Positions 61,142-64,000 of a DNA stretch of 64,000 nucleotides are shown here, piece by piece. The stretch comes from Geomonas azotofigens (lineage in GTDB: Bacteria; Desulfobacterota; Desulfuromonadia; Geobacterales; Geobacteraceae): positions 930,001 to 994,000 of the forward strand of contig NZ_JAHLME010000003.1 in assembly GCF_018919395.1 (NCBI RefSeq), in the 5' to 3' direction. The stretch's first letter is position 1; each line of letters opens with the position of its first letter. A model generated the notes under the pieces. It was given only the letters and a program-made list of their open reading frames with translations. It was not told where the DNA came from and did not search any database. The position numbers and the translations under genes were made by a program.

Positions 61142-63286
61142 GTGAAACAGGAACTCGCGAACATGCCATTTGGGGATCTGCTGGCCGACTTGAAGGCCCT
61201 CCCTGCACTGGCGCGCTACAGCCTAACGCTCTATCGCCGGCGTAACGGCACGGTAGCGTCCGCGCAGCGTTTCGAGTCCTGTGCCACCGTGGTGGAGGAT
61301 CCCCTGTGCCGGGAGGTGTCGCGTCAGTTCTTCGAGGAGAACATGGAGGTCTTCTTCGACGAGGCGACTCCTTCGGTCTGCCGCTACGGCGGAGGGTTCT
61401 TCGGCTTTCTCATCCCCTTCACCCTCTCCGGCGAGGATCTCTGCCTGGTCGGCGACGGCGTGCGCGAGGAATCCATCGACCTTTGGCAGCTGGCGTCACT
61501 GGCCCGCAACGGCGGCGATGCCTTTTCGCTGCTCCCTTACGTGGAATCGCTTGCCACGGCGAGCTACGAGGAGGTCGAGGAGGTCGCCGAGCAGGTCAGG
61601 CGCAGGATCGAGCTGTACCTGCTCCCGGCGCGCACCGAGCCCCCGGTCCCCCCCCCGGCGCATCCCCAGGACGCGCTGGGCGACGCCGCGCTGAGCGTGG
61701 TCTCACAGGCCATGGAAAGGCTGGACAAGGTGAGCACCGTCACCGCCTGCGTCGCCATCTGCTGCGAGACCATCGTCACCGCGTTCCAGCCCGCACGCAT
61801 GGCGCTCGCCCTTCCCGACGCCGAGGGGAAATCGTTCCCGGTGACCGGCGTATGGGGGCTTCCCGAGGAGCTGGGAACGCTCACCCCCGAGACGCTGCAA
61901 CTGTTCGTGGCGCCGGACAAGGCGAAAAGGACCGTGCTCTGGGACGGCAAGATGCGCGCGGCCCTGCCCGATCTTCGCGCCACCGTCTGCACCCCCTTCC
62001 CCCTCAAGGCGCAAGGCGAGCGCCTGGGCTTTCTTGCCATATTCGACACCGACGTCGCCCCCAACCAGGCGCTGCTCATCTCCATGCTGGTGGGCGCCAT
62101 GGCGGGCAAGCTGGCCACCATCGACAAGGACGCGACGCGCAGTAAGGAAAACGCCCTCTCCGAGCGCCTCATGTCGCTCACCGACACCCTGCTGCAGATC
62201 GACAGCAAGGACCTCCTCTACGAATCGATACTGAAGATCGCCTCGGAGCTGATCGACGCGACCCAGGGATCGATCATGCTGATCGACAAGGACGGCGTCG
62301 GCATGCAGATCGTGTTCACCCTCGGGATGACGCTCAACATCGCGCGCTGCCTGCAGCTCAAGGTCGGCAAGGGGATCGCGGGCATGGTCGCCAAGACCGG
62401 GCAGCCGCTGCTGGTCAACGACGTCGAGAAGGACAGCAGGGTCGCCATGGCCAACCGGATGCGTTTCAAGTCGAAGTCGCTGATCTGTATCCCGCTCAAG
62501 CTGAAAGAAAAGGTGATCGGGGTGCTGAACCTCTCGGACAAGAAGAACCTGCGCCCGTTCACCCACTCCGACCTGCAGCTGCTGACCTCTTTCGCGAACC
62601 TCGCCTCCCTCATGATCGAGCGCACCGAGGTGCTCGAGGAGTCGGAGCGTTTCGAGCAGCTCTCCGTCACCGATCCCCTCACCGGCCTCTACAACCGCCG
62701 CTTCCTGAAGAGCAGGCTGGAGGAGGAGCTGAACCGGAGCATGCGCCAGGGGCTGAACCTCACCGTCATCTTCATCGACCTCGATTTCTTCAAGAACTAC
62801 AACGACCTCTGCGGCCACCTGGCCGGCGACGAGGCGCTCAAGCTGACCGCGGACATCATCAAGGAGTCGCTGCGCGAGATGGACATCGTCGCGCGCTACG
62901 GCGGCGAGGAGTTCTGCGCCGTATTGCCGGGCACCTCCAAGGCCGAGGCGATGATCGTGGCGGAGCGGATTCGCTGCGAGATCGAGAACAAGCGCTTCCC
63001 CGGCGCGAGCGACATCCCGCTCAGAAGGCTCACCGCGAGCCTCGGCATCGCCTCCTTCCCCGAGGACGGCAGAACATTCAACGATCTGGTGCACGCCTCG
63101 GACGTCGCGCTCTACGAGGCCAAGGCGCGCGGCCGCAACCGCATCGTCGCTGCGCGCACCTCCGCCGACCGTGGCGAGGCGGTGCACGAGCTGTCCGACC
63201 AGCGTCCCGCGCAGACGCAAAGCAACCTCGCCAAGACCCTGGATTTCAACACCTATCTCGAGGCTTCGCTGCAGTCCAAGGGGTAA
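61142..63286 (+). CDS. GAF-GAF-GGDEF diguanylate cyclase
   Basis: 714 residues from GTG 61142, with GGAG 9 bases upstream; the frame from 61034 crosses hairpins and lacks a site. An N-terminal unidentified sensor (about 5-160, CRYGGGFFGFLIPF) is followed by a first GAF (about 190-345), a second GAF (about 355-520, KVGKGIAGMVAKTGQPLLVNDV in part) and GGDEF (about 535-700). Active site YGGEEF with an intact I-site REMD 5 residues before. Cytoplasmic. It would raise c-di-GMP, and a PilZ effector begins 245 bases downstream. Confidence 0.9.
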   Translation: MKQELANMPFGDLLADLKALPALARYSLTLYRRRNGTVASAQRFESCATVVEDPLCREVSRQFFEENMEVFFDEATPSVCRYGGGFFGFLIPFTLSGEDLCLVGDGVREESIDLWQLASLARNGGDAFSLLPYVESLATASYEEVEEVAEQVRRRIELYLLPARTEPPVPPPAHPQDALGDAALSVVSQAMERLDKVSTVTACVAICCETIVTAFQPARMALALPDAEGKSFPVTGVWGLPEELGTLTPETLQLFVAPDKAKRTVLWDGKMRAALPDLRATVCTPFPLKAQGERLGFLAIFDTDVAPNQALLISMLVGAMAGKLATIDKDATRSKENALSERLMSLTDTLLQIDSKDLLYESILKIASELIDATQGSIMLIDKDGVGMQIVFTLGMTLNIARCLQLKVGKGIAGMVAKTGQPLLVNDVEKDSRVAMANRMRFKSKSLICIPLKLKEKVIGVLNLSDKKNLRPFTHSDLQLLTSFANLASLMIERTEVLEESERFEQLSVTDPLTGLYNRRFLKSRLEEELNRSMRQGLNLTVIFIDLDFFKNYNDLCGHLAGDEALKLTADIIKESLREMDIVARYGGEEFCAVLPGTSKAEAMIVAERIRCEIENKRFPGASDIPLRRLTASLGIASFPEDGRTFNDLVHASDVALYEAKARGRNRIVAARTSADRGEAVHELSDQRPAQTQSNLAKTLDFNTYLEASLQSKG

Positions 63287-63530
63287 GGCCGGCACGGCTT
63301 TCCCCTTTTCTCCCTCACGACCTCTCCCGTCCGCACATTCCATTGATTAACCGCGTGATTTTTTTATCACGACACATCGTTTTATAGTGAAAAACCTGAC
63401 GAATCATGCTAATAATCCCTACGCATAATGGATGGAAGCCCTGCATCCCTTTGAGAAGCGTTGGCAGATAGCTAGTTCGCCGTACCGCCATAGTTTCTCC
63501 TGTCGTCACCATGCGGCCATGAGGTAGTGG

Positions 63531-64000
63531 ATGAAAGACGCCAGCAAGATTTTACAATTTGCCCGGCCCGACACTGTAATAGAATTTTCTCCCGGCACCG
63601 AAAAGGAGGTCGGGCTCAATAAGCTGATCAACAAACTTAACTTCATCAACTTCCAAGAAGAATCCATCCTTGTCAATTTCAGGCACACGAAATACCCTCG
63701 CACGGTAACACTCGAAGCAGCCCCCCTCCCCTGTCTCAACAACAAGCTTGAATGCCGCTGGGTTTCCGTCGACTCCATCAACACGGCGACCAACGGCTGC
63801 TCCTTCGACAACATCTTCGTGGTCAGCGGCCACCGCATGATCACCGCCACCCCGGAACTGATCAGCATCAGCGACGAGGGGGCCGTCTTCCTGCTCCCGG
63901 AGAAGTGCATCGAGGTGAACTACCGTAAATCCCGGCGCCATCCCTGCCAGGGGGTGTCGGCGGAACTGTTCCAGAACGGCGCCCGGTTCCAGGGAACGCT
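63531..64000 (+). CDS. PilZ-domain c-di-GMP effector (3' end outside window)
   Basis: ATG 63531 follows GAGGT by 5 bases and the frame is open for 156 codons to the window edge. Residues about 10-115 resemble the N-terminal beta-barrel of YcgR-like proteins (IEFSPGTEKEVGLNK, SILVNFRHTKYPRT, CLNNKLECRWVSVD). Then YRKSRRHPCQGVSAEL begins the PilZ domain with its RxxxR c-di-GMP-binding motif. The rest of the barrel lies beyond 64000. The 244-bp gap upstream (63287-63530) has a CGTGAT/ATCACG hairpin around a T-run at about 63354-63376. Confidence 0.8.
   Translation, partial: MKDASKILQFARPDTVIEFSPGTEKEVGLNKLINKLNFINFQEESILVNFRHTKYPRTVTLEAAPLPCLNNKLECRWVSVDSINTATNGCSFDNIFVVSGHRMITATPELISISDEGAVFLLPEKCIEVNYRKSRRHPCQGVSAELFQNGARFQGT

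Overview
The window looks like a chromosomal segment from a Geobacteraceae bacterium (Geobacter / Geomonas / Citrifermentans type). I infer this from the high GC content, a nif cluster with fused nifEN and NtrC/sigma54-type promoters, the pairing of a polyunsaturated-lipid synthase with ole genes, a calcium-independent-type NrfA, many c-di-GMP proteins, and several families of dispersed intergenic palindromes. No rRNA, tRNA, CRISPR array, transposase or prophage was recognised.

Layout. 1-10.9 kb (+): the 3' part of a PUFA/polyketide-type synthase (CLF-AT-DH-DH) followed by oleA, oleB, oleC, oleD and an Sfp-type phosphopantetheinyl transferase, a contiguous pathway for a long-chain (probably polyunsaturated) hydrocarbon. 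10.9-12.8 kb (-): four tightly packed genes ending in a YhaV-family toxin whose immediate upstream partner is a TPR-like protein rather than the usual AbrB-type antitoxin. 13-19.7 kb: exported proteins (OmpH/Skp, a DUF2844/DUF3443 pair, S10 peptidase, secreted nuclease) and an unrecognised protein made of three ~75-residue repeats.

19.6-38.4 kb is the nitrogen-fixation region, mostly on the minus strand. It holds nifV, then nifHDK-nifEN-nifX-ferredoxin-nifX-like-draT, then draG on the plus strand, then nifB-GNAT-etfB-etfA-membrane Fe-S oxidoreductase. Sigma54 -24/-12 elements precede nifV, nifH and nifB. The nifH and nifB leaders both carry a hexaloop hairpin of the ANTAR-target type followed by an intrinsic terminator, which suggests antitermination control. 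DraT and DraG would switch NifH off and on by ADP-ribosylation. Between convergent draG and draT lie nineteen 21-bp repeats with no length drift and no sustained reading frame, the most unusual non-coding structure in the window. Etf plus the membrane Fe-S protein may move electrons between flavin dehydrogenases, quinone and the nitrogenase system (inference).

38.7-51.5 kb: a chemoreceptor, small unknown genes, a DUF1499-like membrane protein, a methyltransferase, NrfA nitrite reductase, a PAS-GGDEF cyclase, Ppx/GppA, a Na/Pi cotransporter, HU, a TPR protein and an RlmD-like rRNA methyltransferase. 51.5-58.6 kb (+): infA, efp-epmA, a biotin operon (bioB, bioD, bioA) with a BirA-type operator, and a TatD-radical SAM fusion. 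58.6-64 kb: a GAF histidine kinase, a GAF-GAF-GGDEF cyclase, and the start of a PilZ protein that runs off the window.
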